DNA of 64,000 bases from Benincasa hispida (taxonomy: Eukaryota; Streptophyta; Magnoliopsida; Cucurbitales; Cucurbitaceae), in contig NC_052358.1 in the NCBI RefSeq assembly GCF_009727055.1, positions 39,123,759-39,187,758 on the forward strand, in the 5' to 3' direction. Positions within the stretch are counted from its first letter, which is position 1; every line of letters begins with the position of its first letter. Both the position numbers and the translations under genes were made by a program. This document shows, one piece after another, positions 47,008 to 58,929 of this stretch. The notes below the pieces were generated by a model, which worked only from the letters and a program-made list of their open reading frames with translations, did not search any database and was not told the origin of the DNA.

Positions 47008-49302
47008 TGTCACACCCCCTCCCAAGCCTTAAACCCCAAGACTGGGGAGGGAGCGTGAGGGTGACTAATAGGATCCTAAGACAGTACTCATGTTCAATAT
47101 TTCCCCCCCATATTTATTACAAATTTTAATAAGTTTACAACATTCCCCCTATCTATCTATACATATAATTAAATTTTCTTTCTATTCATGGTCTGAGTCG
47201 TGCCCCGAGAGTTTACCGAATTCTTAGCTGGTGGTGGTGGGTGATGGACTCTTCCTTGAACGCTCCGCTTTGCTACCTGGGGGGGGGATTAAGAAAACAT
47301 TTCGAAGAGTGTGAGCTACTAAGCCCAGTGAGTAGTTCTTTTAAGATGAAATTCACTTTGAAAATCATCATTTTTGGGAAATCAATCACATGCCAACACT
47401 CGCATTATAAGTCATGCATAGTCAAAGATATAATCAGGCAACCAGTAATCTTAATCCCAAAAGCTACACGTAGCATGCATATTGTATCATCAATCAATAC
47501 AATCATCTATGGGAACCTTCCTATGACCCCAATTCCCGCCAATGTGCACATCGACCATTTTATTTATCTCGCTAGTCATGCTTAGGTACTTGACCATATT
47601 TCCCGCCGGTCGTCATCGACTATTATTTCCCACCGATCGAAGCCGACCATATTTTCCGGCCGACCGAAGCTGACCATATTTTCCCGCCAAGCACCTTTTT
47701 GTTAAGCATGCTAACTATATCCTGGGCATAATCTCAGTTCCCATAGTCACGCACAAGCAATATCATGGCAATCATCATATCACCAAAAGCATATATTTTG
47801 CATCTACTTATGCCTATATTTCTATATCAAAGTATAGAGTTAAATAAATATTCATAATATGGCACACTGTATATATACTCAGAATCTTCTTTTTATATCA
47901 AGGCTATATAATATAATGTTCACAATATGCTTCACACATACCAAAGTTATAAATATTAAAACTATATCACATAGGCAGTACCTATTATGCATGTCTTTAA
48001 TTAAACTTCACAGCACGTAGCAAAGTCACAATAACCCCCTAATATGCATTCAATTACTAAGACCTCACAGTATGTCAAAGCCATAATAACGTTCCTATCA
48101 TGCATCTATATATATAAACATTCACAATATGCCAAAACTATAATAACAATCATGATACTTCAACGCTGTAATACTCACGATATATTGAAACTATAAAGCT
48201 ATAACACTCACGATATATCGAAACTATAACACTCACTGTTTTGCCAGTTTCCCCTTTCATATTTTGTTCCCTGCCATTATCATTGTTTGCAAGGAAAATT
48301 CCCAATTATTATTACTTCTTAAATATAATTAAGAATACTTCCTAAAGAACTATCAGCTTACCCTACTCAGACCAAATTGAAATTTGAGCAGCACCTCCTT
48401 TGAATTTCCTTCCTTCCAGACCAATGGCAGCCTATTCACTAAAAACTCACTCTTTCTATAGGATTTTTACTACTGGAATTTGTTTTGGAATGAGTTTAAC
48501 TTCCAGCTGGGGCCTCCTATTTATAGTTGTTCCCAGCTCCTTTCTGCGTGACAACTCACCATACAAATGGCTTCTCCTTAAGCTACCCACGCTAACTTAG
48601 GCTAACCGAGCTTTGAGTTGTCTAATTCTGAGTTTGCCAACCAAAATTACCTTAATTTGCATGTAATCTTAGCCGTACACTACTTTCTTAAGTCTTCCTG
48701 CATGAAGTCTCCCTTTGTCACATCAACCGCTTAATTTTCAAATTAATTATCTAAATTATTAATGAACTCGTCTAGCCCCTTTAAAATGCGTCCGTCTATT
48801 CAATCTCACTCTCTCCACTCTCGTGGCTCTCGCTCTCTTCCACTTTCTCGCTGGCTTTGCTCTCATGGCTCTCGCTCTCTCCTACTTTCTTGCTTGCTTC
48901 ACTCTCATGGCTCTCGCTGTCTCCCACTTTCTTGCTGGCAAATCTCGCTCTCTCCTACTTTCTCGCTCAAACTCTCACTCTTCTCCAATCTCGTTCTCTC
49001 CCATTTTATCACTCAAACCAATCTCGCTCTCTCCCATTCTCCCACTCAAACCAATCTCGCTCTCTTCCATTTTCTCTTCACTCTCGCTTGGCATCACGCG
49101 TAAGACAATTTTTTTGTCCAACGTTTCCATCACCGCATGCCCTTCGCAGCACGTAAACAATACTTAAACTATTGCGTTATTTCATAATTCATTTATCTTT
49201 GTTTTCCCGCGTCTAAATTCCTCATAATTTAATTACATTTCTTGTTTTTGTTTTTAATATCCTATTTCCTCATACCTTCCAAATTAGGTTTAGGGTATTA
49301 CA
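47008..49302 (-). repeat. 5' LTR of the chromovirus-like fragment
   Basis: On the minus strand it starts TGTAATACCC and ends ...GGTGTGACA, about 2295 bp. Contains CTACTCACTGGGCTTAGTAG (also seen at 62757), short CGACCATATTTTCCCGCC repeats (47591-47690) and a 42-bp CT-rich tandem array (48819-48945). Confidence 0.8.
48819..49090. repeat. CT-rich tandem array, 42-bp period
   Basis: TC(G/A)TGGCTCTCGCTCTCT starts at 48821, 48863 and 48905, exactly 42 bp apart. Shorter CAATCTCGCTCTCTCCCATT units continue to about 49090. Almost pure pyrimidine on this strand. Confidence 0.75.
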
Positions 49303-49690
49303 TTTCCATTACCATTAAAAAAAAAACAAAAAAAACAAATTTCATATAAACTCCAATGTCAGCGCAAGGGAAAACCCTAAAAAACATTCCCAACCTGATA
49401 AGAGTTAGTTGTGAAAGGAACCTGCTCGTAGTTAGATGTTCGCATGACACCCATGGGAGCAAGCCAAAACAAAGGTGGGTTTCTCAGAACAACGCAATAT
49501 GAAAAGAGAAAAATGAGAAAACGGAAAAAATAAAAGAAACAAGAGACAACTCCTCTGAAATGCAAGAGTTAAAGTTGAGATTGGCATACAATCGTAGTTG
49601 GATGTTCGCATGACACCCATGGGAACAAGCCAAAACGAAGGGTGTAACCATGATCAACAGTCTTTAATAAATGACGCAAAGTTTGACCAA
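49303..49690 (+). other. 3' UTR of element C, right part
   Basis: Matches 56080-56420 of D. Holds both copies of the paired motif (49438 and 49594). Ends inside TTTGACCA, where an LTR tail follows with no PPT. Confidence 0.75.
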
Positions 49691-50049
49691 TTTTACTTTA
49701 CCGCACTTTAATTTCCTGTACACACGTACAACTTTTATTAATTGTAAAACCGGTCGTATATATCATGAACGTAATGCATTAACTAAGCAATCCATGTGTT
49801 CGACCTCGGATCACCTCGAGAAACTTGCGTTGGAATTATACTTGGTTTCAACGTAAGGAAACTTGTGACAACGCATAGCATACTACAAGCATTTCATTAA
49901 TAACGCATACATCTAGAAGTTGTATCGCATAAAGTGTGCATGAGCAATAACATAGCAAAACATACATTTTCCCGTTACAAGTTTATGACAACATGAGCTT
50001 GTAGTGCATTAGCATGCACATTATACACAATTCAATTTTCAAGTCAACA
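49691..50049 (+). repeat. 5' LTR tail of element D
   Basis: Only the last 359 bp of a G LTR (compare 58230-58586), ending AAGTCAACA. The U3 and promoter are gone, so D cannot be transcribed from its own 5' LTR. Confidence 0.8.
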
Positions 50050-50055
50050 AGTTTA

Positions 50056-50073
50056 TGGCGCCGTTGTTGGGGA
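50056..50073 (+). other. PBS of element D
   Basis: TGGCGCCGTTGTTGGGGA, six bases after the LTR end. The acceptor-like TTTTGTAGGA (50107-50118) and the first gag ATG near 50167 follow. Confidence 0.85.
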
Positions 50074-50166
50074 TTGGTAACGGTTAATGTTGAATACGTC
50101 TGTGATATTTTGTAGGACAGATCTCTTTGTACTGGCTGTTTATTGCGAAGAGCAGTCTGACAGCTT

Positions 50167-51852
50167 ATGGGTACTGGAGTGATCTAGAAATTTTAAGCTG
50201 ACCCAGAGATCGAGCATATTTTTCGCGCAAGTGCACATCAGGGTCGAATTAAGTGGTGAAGAAGCATGGCTAATAATAATGAGGAACCCGCGAATCAAAG
50301 GGAAAATTGGCCAGCACAAGACTCCATATTTCTTGCTGTTGACCGCAACATCCCTATGAGGAACTATGCAGCGCTGGACTTTATAACTTCTCGCCCAGAA
50401 TTTCCAAACCCATGGTTGAGGAGAATGTGAGGTTTGAGTTAAGATTGATTATGCTGCAGATGATTCAGAATGCGGGGCAATTCGAAGGATTAAAAGGAGA
50501 AGACCCGCATGCTCATTTGACGAGGTTTATAGACATGTGCAGCGCATTCTCCATGCCAGGTGTAACTCAATAAGGACTTAGATTCTATCTTTTCCCGTAT
50601 ACACCACGGGATGAAGCAAAAAGGTGGGCTCAGCCGTTAGAGCCAGAGTAACGCATGGGATCAGTTGGTTGAAAGATTCATGAATAGGTTCTTCCTTTCA
50701 GCCGTCAACGAAAGGAGATGGAGGGATGTGTTGAACTTCGAAGAAAAGGGTTACGAAACTTTGAGCACCACCTGGGTGCATTTCAGGCAATTAGTGAAGA
50801 GCTATCTGTATATCGGGATTCCCAATTACATTCTGATGGAGACTTTTCACAATGGCTTAGATCAACCAATGCAAGCAGTTGTTGATGCCTCCGCAGTAGG
50901 AGGATTAATGGACAGATCGTATATGGAAGCCAAAAGCATCTTAGATCGCATCTCGCGACATTCAGATGAATGGTTGGATAGCGGGTTTGAGGAAAGAGGT
51001 CTGGAGCAAGAAAGAGAAGAAGATGCCATTGTACCAGATGATACAATGAGCACACTGTTAGAATAGATGACCACAATGACCTCACTTCTTCAGACTATGG
51101 CTAATCAACGAAGACATCTCTCTCAAGGTTGAACACAAGTTAATGCGTTGACAAACGTGGCTGCAATGAATTGAGTTCAATGTGGAGAGGGACATTCAGT
51201 GGAAGTCTGCCCATGGAATCAACAGCTCATATACTCTGTCTACAATGAACCGTTTGGCAACACCTACAACCCTGGTTGGCATAATCACCCAACTTTAAGT
51301 TGGGACGGGAATCAAAACCAGGGGAGCCACAGTTTTCATCAGAACAGTTATCAAGGGAATCGAGGCAACCCTTCGACCTTCATTAATTCGGACCATAGCC
51401 CAGGTAATTCTCAAAGTATACCACCATATGACCAATCGTTCTTATCTGATACCTCTTGCAGTACCTCGTCTCTGGAGACGTCATTGAAGCATTGTATCGA
51501 GAAGAGCGAGGCAATTAGATAATCGCAAGCTGCCTCCCTTAGAGATTTGGAAGAGTAGATTGAACAGCTTGCGATTGAGTTGAAGAATAAAGTGCCTGGT
51601 ACCAGTTCTGGAGCATCGGGGCCACGACGTAAAGAGCAATGTCAAGCAGTGACATTGAGAAGTGGTAAGACAACAGCCCTTGTGCCACCAGTACCAGATT
51701 CAATAATAAGACCAGTAGATTTAACCGTTGAAGATGACCAATCAACCAGTAATGGCAAAATTACAAGTTCAGAAGTAAGTACGTCTACAAGAGATGAATC
51801 TCAGCAAGACTTGAATTCTACATCAATGCAACCTCCAGTTACTATAACATAG
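50167..51852 (+). pseudogene. gag of element D
   Basis: Order as in A: DRNIPMRNYA, then a frame-broken part (50390-50660), an open stretch with LVERFMNRFFLSAVNERRW, LMETFHNGLDQPMQ and MEAKSILDRISRHSDEW, then a zinc knuckle whose first Cys is a TGA (51171; VQCGEGHSVEVCP remains). The tail has EPFGNTYNPGWHNHP, ASLRDLEE and RRKEQCQAVTLRSGKTT. Stops at 51064 and 51130 are C-to-T type (TAG, TGA). Protease does not follow: after 51852 there is a short gap, then the RT linker. Confidence 0.85.
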
Positions 51853-51990
51853 TAAGCACAGGACCTCCAGTTAACCAAGTGATATGAAGAATTGCCAATA
51901 TGTTGAGGAATTACGGGAAGAACCTAGGCATGAGCCCCTAGAGGAGTTGGAGGAAGAAGATTTTGGAATCGGCGCAATGTAGGAGGAGAA

Positions 51991-52990
51991 TTGCACTATA
52001 ATACAAGTGAATCAAATTTTGAACCACTCAAGTTATCTGAACGATTATCGCAACGCACTAAGCCATCCTTGGAAGAACCATCCGTGTTAGAGTTGAAGTC
52101 GTTGCCTGTGTACCTCAAGTATGCTTACTTAGGAGGTAATAACACATTACCTGTTATCATATTTGCCTCGCTGAGTAAGGAGAAGGAAGATGCACTCATC
52201 CAGATCCTGAAGAACAACACAAAGGCTTTAGGATGGACCTTGGCAGACATTCGAGGAATCAATCCCTCGTATTGCATGCACAAGATTCGTCTGGAATAAG
52301 GAAAAATGGGATCGATAGAAAGGCAAGTTGCTTGAACCCTGCCATGAGAGAGGTTGTGAAGAAGGAAATAGTGAAGTGGCTGGATGCAGGTGTCATTTAC
52401 CCTATATCATATAGTAGCTGGGTGAGCCTAGTGCAGTGTGTTCTGAAGAAAGGGGGGATGACAGTCGTCACCAATGACAAGAATGAATTAATTCCCACAA
52501 GGAAAACTACGGGGTGGAGAATCTGTATGGATTATTGCAAGTTAAATTTTGCCACTAAAAAGGACCACTTCCCACTCCCGTTTATTAATCAGATGTTAGA
52601 CAGACTTGCTGTGAATGAATTCTTATGTTTTCTTGACGACTATTCAAGGTACAACCAAATTGCAATTGCACCGGAGGATCAGGATAAGACAACCTTCACG
52701 TGCCCATTTGGTTCATTTGCATTCCGTCGCATGTCGTTTGGACTCTGCAATGCACCAGGCACTTTCAAACGATTTATGATGGCGATATTTTTCAGATTAC
52801 TTGGAGGAGTCGGTCAAGGTATTCATGGATGATTTTTTAGTTTTCGACAATAATTATGACTCCTGTTTATCTAACCTTGAGAAAGTCTTGAAGAGATGTG
52901 TGGAAACTAATCTTTTTTTGAATTGGAGAAAATGCCACTTTATGGTTAAAGAAGGAATTGTACTGGGTCATAAAATATCGAAGGTAGGAT
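51991..52990 (+). pseudogene. Reverse transcriptase of element D
   Basis: Linker with LELKSLPVYLKYAYLGGNN, then CMHKIRLE and a stop/shift at 52297. Then LNPAMREVVKKEIVKWLDAG, VQCVLKKGGM, MDYCKLNFATKKDHFPLP, FLDDYSRYNQI, TFTCPFGSFAFRRMSFGLC and the catalytic FMDDF (52822-52836). One extra T in the TTTTTC run near 52790 shifts the frame just before FMDD. Only a few lesions separate this from a full reading. Confidence 0.88.
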
Positions 52991-53640
52991 TGGAAGTTGA
53001 TCAGGCAAAAATCGATGCAATTTCCAAGCTACCTCCACCAGTAAACGTGAAAACACTTAGGAGCTTTCTAGGACATGCTGGGTTCTATTGTAGATTTATT
53101 CCCAACTTTTCCCAGATCGCAAGGCCCCTAAGTGCGCTCCTTGAAGCTGACCGTGAGTATGATTTTGATGATGCGTGCACTGAAGCATTCCAAACACTGA
53201 AGAATGCACTCATCACCGCACCCATTTTGATTGCGCCTGATTAGATGCAACCATTTGCGTTGATGTGTGATGCTAGCAGCTATGTTGTGGGCGCAGTTTT
53301 GAGTCAGCGCAAGGACAAGGTTTTGCATCCTATCTACTATGCGAGTAAAACGTTGAATGATGTGCAGGAGAATTATACAACAACAGATAAGGAAATGCTC
53401 GCAGTGGTATTTGCACTAGAGAAATTCTGACAGTACTTAATCGGAACAAACGTTGTGGTGTATACCGATCATTCTGCGATCAAATATCTGATGACAAAGA
53501 AGGATGCGAAACCTAGACTGATACGATGGGTGTTGCTCCTGCAAGAGTTTGACCTAGAAATCAAGGACCGGAAGGGCACCGAGAACCAAGTCGCTGATCA
53601 TCTGTCAAGATTGGAAAATTGTGAGGTTTAGGAGAGATAT
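52991..53640 (+). pseudogene. RNase H region of element D
   Basis: Connection FLGHAGFYCRFI, then FALMCDASSYVVGAVL (Asp), YASKTLNDVQENYTTTDKEM with LAVVFALEKF (Glu), [16 protein letters not shown] (Asp) and LENQ-type tail ADHLSRLE. Stops at 53242 (TGG to TAG) and 53428 (CGA to TGA) are transition type. All three acidic residues are readable. Confidence 0.87.
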
Positions 53641-54940
53641 TGAAGAAAGATTCCTCGATGAGCTGCTGATGTCTGTAGGCATTAATGTTCCCTGGTATGT
53701 GGACATTGTGAACGTCATCGTTTGCAGCCAAGTACCAGAGGACTATACTTACCAGCAGAAGAAAAAGCTGAGACATAACGTCAAATTTTATTTCTGGGAC
53801 GACCCATTCCTATATCGACTTGGACCTGATCACATTTTACGTCGATGCATTTTTTAGCATGAAGTCAAGCACATTCTGGAGCTTTTTCATGAGTCCCCTT
53901 ATGAAGGACACTTTGGGGGGTAGTGGACCGCCGCAAAGGTCTTACAAAGTGGCTATTTCTGGCCAACACTGTTTAAGGATGCCCATGCCCACGTTGTTCA
54001 GGGTGATAGATGCCAGAGAACGGGGAATATGTCTAAAAGAAATGAAATGCATTTGACGTCAATCTTGGAGGTCGAATTACTTGATGTATGGGGAATCGAC
54101 TTTATGGGCCCATTTCCACCATCAAAAGGTCATCACTACATCCTGGTCGCGGTTGATTACATATCAAAATGGGTTGAGGCCATCGCATGTGCCAAGAATG
54201 ATGCGGCTACAGTGGCGAAGTTTCTCAAGAAGAATATCTTTGCCCGATATGGAACGCCACGAGCCTTAATCAGCGATGAAGGCTCTCACTTCATCAACCG
54301 CATAATCACCAACCTGTTGACTAAATTTAACGTCAGCCATAGAGTTGCAACCGCTTATCACCCACAAACTAACAGGCAGGCAGAGATTTCTAACCGAGAG
54401 ATCAAAACTATCTTGGAGAAGGTAGTTAGTACCTCCAGGAAGGATTGGTCACCCAAGCTTGATGAAGCACTGTGGGCATACAGGACTGCCTATAAAACTC
54501 CAATTGGCATGTCTCCATATGCCCTGGTCTTTGGAAAAGCTTGTCATCTGCCTCTTGAGTTGGAACACAAGGCGATGTGGGCATGCAAGAAGTTGAACTT
54601 TGATTTAGCAAGTGCGGGGAGAGTCCGGAAGCTGCAATTAAACCAGTTGGTCGAATGGCGAAGGGACGCCTACGAATATGCCAAGATCTATAAGGAGAGA
54701 ACTAAGAAGTGGGCCATTCTGAATGTTTAACGCACGTTTGTGATTGTTTCTAGGGAAGTTGAAGTCTCGCTGGTCTGGGCCATTCTGAATCAAGACTATC
54801 TTTCCCCATGGCGAGGTGGAACTGACAACTGAAGACGGGGACATCGCATTTAAAGTCAATGGTCAATGGTCAACGGATTAAGCTTTACTATGGAGGCGAT
54901 GTGGATCGACACATGGACACCATTGACTTGGGAAAGTAGG
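53641..54940 (+). pseudogene. Integrase of element D
   Basis: N-terminal zinc part YEGHFGG and [10 protein letters not shown] (first Cys lost), then [14 protein letters not shown] (Asp), [12 protein letters not shown] (Asp), [11 protein letters not shown] (Glu), [17 protein letters not shown] 233-codon open run covers the core (54029-54727). The C-terminal domain (SRWSGPF-like near 54760, VELTTEDG near 54820) is in another frame after a deletion. Confidence 0.88.
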
Positions 54941-54944
54941 ATTA

Positions 54945-55600
54945 ACCGCTTGCGGGGGATGCTATTATGGTAATTCTAAAAACTTCTTCCAACTAACATC
55001 CCTATATCTATGTTTAATCGCTTTCTTTACAGCTTTCATTTACTGCTTTTTAAATTGCGTTATTTACTGCTTATTAGAAGTAGCCTTTAATGCTTTCTGT
55101 ATTTCCCTTCAATTTAGTTCATTAGTGTAATGCCTTTAACTTGTAGGCATTAGTAGCGGTGTTCTTAAAATTTTTTGTGAATGACTGGATGAAACATTGA
55201 ACAACGCAAAGTCTTTTCGACTTGCGTTATTGATGAGTTAAAGAAAAAAAGAAAAATAAAAATTGGTATGTAATGAAATGATGGGTGCATTTTGTTATAA
55301 CAAGATACACCTTGCGTCCATTACACCCAAATGCATTGCACTGAGGGGTGTGTTGCGCGCGTGTGTGTTCTTTTCCTATCCTTAGCAAAAGTTCACTATG
55401 TTGAGGTAGTGTTCCGCTGGTAGAAATACCATGTGCCCATCCTCCAGAAATGTGTTGAGTTAAGGGGTGTGTTGCGGGAATACATGCATTGTTGCCCGTC
55501 CTCTACAAATATGCATTTGCGTTAATGGAAGCGCAGTGTTAATTTTTAATCGTGCACCCGTCTGAATCAAATTCAAAAGATAAATTCACTTATTATTTTT
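54945..55600 (+). other. Post-pol spacer of element D
   Basis: T-rich then repeat-bearing (55330-55520), homologous to 4200-4860, 39960-40680 and 45061-45700. It runs without an accessory gene into TTTTTCTATGTTTAGCTAAATTC at about 55598. Confidence 0.7.
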
Positions 55601-56695
55601 CTATGTTTAGCTAAATTCTTTGATTCTTTGTACAGGCAAAATTTTTGTCTTGCGATATTTGTAAATATTTGTATACTTAGTTAATATTCAATACAATTCA
55701 GTATATATTCTCTCTATATGCCTGTGCCTCTTCTTTATCATCCTTTGTCAACTTTGCGATATTCTTTATCTTTTATCTTTGCATTATTCGTTGCGTTGCC
55801 ATGATGTAAATATGCATACACTTCGTAACATTTCCCAAACTTTGTCTTTTCTGACTAACAATTAGTTAATTCGTAGCAATGCTTTACCTTTTATCTTTCA
55901 AAATTCTACTCAAACCTTCTTTTTGAAATTTTTTCTAAGCGTTTGTCTAGCCTGTCAAAACAATGCAATGAGGACCTTGCACATCTCTAAATTTAGGGGT
56001 GGGGAAGGTCTGAGCAGATGAGATCAAGAGTATGCGGTCATTAAGAAAAATGCATTAATTATCGGGAAAAAAAATCATACAAAACTCCAATGTCAACACA
56101 AAGGAAAAACTAAAAAACATTCCCAACCTGATAAGAGTTAATTGTGAAAGGAACCTGCTCGTAGTTGGATGTTCGCATGACAACCGTGGGAGAAAGCCAA
56201 AACGAAGGTGGGTTTCCAAGAACGACGCAATATGAAAAGAGAAAAACGAGAAAAAGAAAAATAAAAGAATGCAAGAGAAAACTCCTCTGAAATTCATGAG
56301 TAAAGTTGAGATTGCACACAACCATGGTTGGATGTTTGCATGTCACCCATGGGAACAAGCCAATACGAAGGGTGTAACCGTGATCAATAGTTTCTAATAA
56401 ATGACTCAAGATTTGACCACCGCATCCAGACGCATCAAGTTGTTTTGACAAGAAGAGGTAAACATTCTTTTGAAAACTAGAAAAGTATTTTTTAGCAGAA
56501 ATTTGTTGTATAGAAGAATAAAGTAGGGCTTTGTCATGAATTAACAAGGATAGAAGGAAATTTTGTTGTCAAGTAATGTGCCTAAATGGAGCATTCAGAG
56601 CAACCAATCGACACAAAATTTAGGATAGGAATTGAGCATTATTGCCTTAGTAGAAGATATGCTTGAGGACAAGCATATATCAAAATTTGGGGGTG
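55601..56695 (+). other. 3' UTR and PPT of element D
   Basis: Upstream PPT-like site 55970-56007, paired motif at 56161 and 56324, and PPT AAAATTTGGGGGTG at about 56682-56695. Confidence 0.75.
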
Positions 56696-58586
56696 TGATA
56701 ATTTGTAGAAATACAAGTTATTTATACTGTTTTATTTAGATATTACGGCCAAAAGAGAGAAAAGTTGCGTCAATTGTATAGAAATTAGCTAAGAAATGCA
56801 AGAATTATGAATTATCGTAAATACACCACTGATACCATTGTGATGGTAGAAAAGGATGTTTCCATTTTGTTTTGCAGGAAATCAAGTAACCGCATGCATT
56901 CATGGCTCAAGATAAAATGAACAACACATCTCTGTTGCATTGCATTCATTAATCAATAATGAAGAGACAATCAACGCAATGATGACGTATGCAACAGCCA
57001 ATCCAGAGCTTAACTTCAACCACATGCGGTAATAAAAAAAACACCGCATGCAGGCAAACGATCGAAAGATGCAAAAGAGCAACGCAAATTCGGAGGATTC
57101 AAACATGTGTATAGCTAACCGTTGTGCATTTCTAACGGGATTGATTGCGTAACAGAAGGAATATTCACTCCACCATTTTTGGAATTTCCTTAACAATAAA
57201 GTGGGGTCCACACTGTAGAGAGTCAAAGTTGACCCTATAAATAGCCTCTGAAATTCCATTGCAAAATATACTTGATACGGGCATATTTTGATATTTGTAT
57301 ATTGAGAGAGAGACTGGTCTGAAGAGCCTTATCGCAGAAGATCCGCGAAGATTTAAGAGACAAGACCGAGAGGTGAGTCTCAAGGAAAATCCTTTCAATC
57401 GACGCCGTGGAAGCTCTGTACCAAGGTCACTTCTACCGGACGATCAAGCTTGAGAGGGAAGCTATTCTGTTCATCCATTCCATTCGCCGGCAAGCAAATC
57501 CACCAACTAGATCTGTGTCAAGATGTTGGCACTCTTCTGTATTTGTTTGTATTTCTTTATCATCAATTGTATTCATCTTCTTAATCTTTATCATTCACAC
57601 CATGTATCAGACGCTAAATATTAGTATTGAATGTCATGATCATTTTCATCTCCATCTTTCTGTTTATTTTCGTTCCTCCATGAATCGTTTTCTCCATGAT
57701 GTTTTCTTAATCCCTTGGTATTTAGTAAGAATTAAGCAAGTAAATTAATTTGTGCTAAAGAAATAAATATGTTTAGCTAAAGCATGCTAGACGACATCTT
57801 CACCTTTGAGAGCAAAAGTGAAGATGCCATTCCTCTTGTCGAGAGAATGTTAGAAGAATACGTTAACTAAAGCGAGAAATACTTCCAGAGATTGAAGCAA
57901 CCTTGTGTCACATTACGTGCATCCCTGTTTCACCACAGAGATGTGGGGACGCGGCCGACCACCGAGAGGTGTACGCCAAGGGAAAGCGGAACCTTAGTTA
58001 TATCTTTAACGCAATTAATGAACTTGCGATGTTTATATTAATTACTCTTCCTATTTCTGATTCATACATAAAGCTTTGTCACCGCATAACACGATCCTTT
58101 GTATAAACTTCGCAGTCAGTCTCAAACTCAGTATCATGTATCATGTATCTTGTATCTTGTATCATAATAGCTTAGGTTTACTTATATGCACTTTATTTTT
58201 CTATCGCAACTTTATTTTATCTGCAAAATTTTACTTTACCGCACTTTAATTTCCTATACACACATAAAACTTTTATTACTTGTAAAATCGGTCGCATATA
58301 TCACGAACGTAATGCATTAATAAGCAATCCCTATGTTCGATCTCGGATCACCCCGAGAAACTTGCGTTGGAATTATACTTGGTTTCAACGTAAGGAAACA
58401 TGTGACAACGCATAGCATACTACAAGCATTTCATTGATAACACATACATCTAGAAGTAGTATCGCATAAAGTGTGCATGAGCAATAACATAGCAGAACAT
58501 ACATTTTCCCATTACAAGTTTATGGCAACATGAACTTGTAGCGCGTTAGCATGCACACTATACGAAATTCAATTTTCAAGTCAACA
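56696..58586 (+). repeat. 3' LTR of element D
   Basis: TGATAATTTG...AAGTCAACA, about 1891 bp. The hairpin has one G-U pair. TATAAATA at 57236 and donor GAGAGGTGAGTC near 57372. The part from about 57110 to 58078 is nearly identical to 60480-61437. Right flank TCCCTTCTCGCC is accessory-gene sequence of B. Confidence 0.88.
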
Positions 58587-58929
58587 TCCCTTCTCGCCCA
58601 ACAACAAGAACTCTTCGCCAAAAACACAAACTCTTCTCCCAACAAAAAGCCTTCTTCGACCAGAGAATAGATGCCACAAACAAGCGAGTGGAAGATTTAC
58701 AACGCATTGTTGCGATGACCAGACAGGTGATGATAAATATTTAGCGCAACATCTATACGATCCACTTAAATCAGAGGCAACTCGCGGAGTGCAACCATGA
58801 GTACTTCAACTTCCTGACAGCGTACCTTCATGGTCCCATGGTTCCTCCGCATCTCCAACAACATCTGATTTTTGAAGAAGCTCCTCCCGTACCCCATCAG
58901 AATCCTCCTCCGGAACCTCTTCCTCCTTA
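58587..58929 (+). pseudogene. Accessory gene tail of element B
   Basis: Gln-rich repeats (LLAQQQELF), FFDQRIDATNKRVEDLQRIV (coiled-coil-like), one stop near 58742, then HEYFNFLTAYLHGPMVPPHL and a Pro-rich end PPPEPLPP with a TAA at about 58927. Matches 7800-8138 of A. About 870 bp of the gene between 42634 and this point are missing relative to A. Confidence 0.8.

Larger units (their letters stand above)
45831..49302 (-). mobile_element. Chromovirus-like Ty3/gypsy fragment (5' LTR, PBS, partial gag)
   Basis: On the minus strand: LTR (49302-47008), PBS (47004-46993), leader, and a gag zinc-knuckle piece ending at 45831. It splits the 3' UTR of element C (45830 resumes at 49303). Protease to integrase and the 3' LTR are missing. 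Confidence 0.8.
49691..58586 (+). mobile_element. Element D: gag-pol member of family G, decayed
   Basis: LTR tail, PBS (50056), gag, RT, RNase H, integrase, spacer, 3' UTR, PPT and full 3' LTR. The accessory gene is absent. Protease is mostly deleted. This is the only G copy in the window with pol, and so represents the autonomous type. Confidence 0.85.

Noticed and set aside
48762..49167. Overlapping Ser/Leu-rich ORFs over the CT-rich array, about 100-114 codons each
   Set aside because: Three frames are open because of the 42-bp (multiple of 3) pyrimidine repeat. Not coding.
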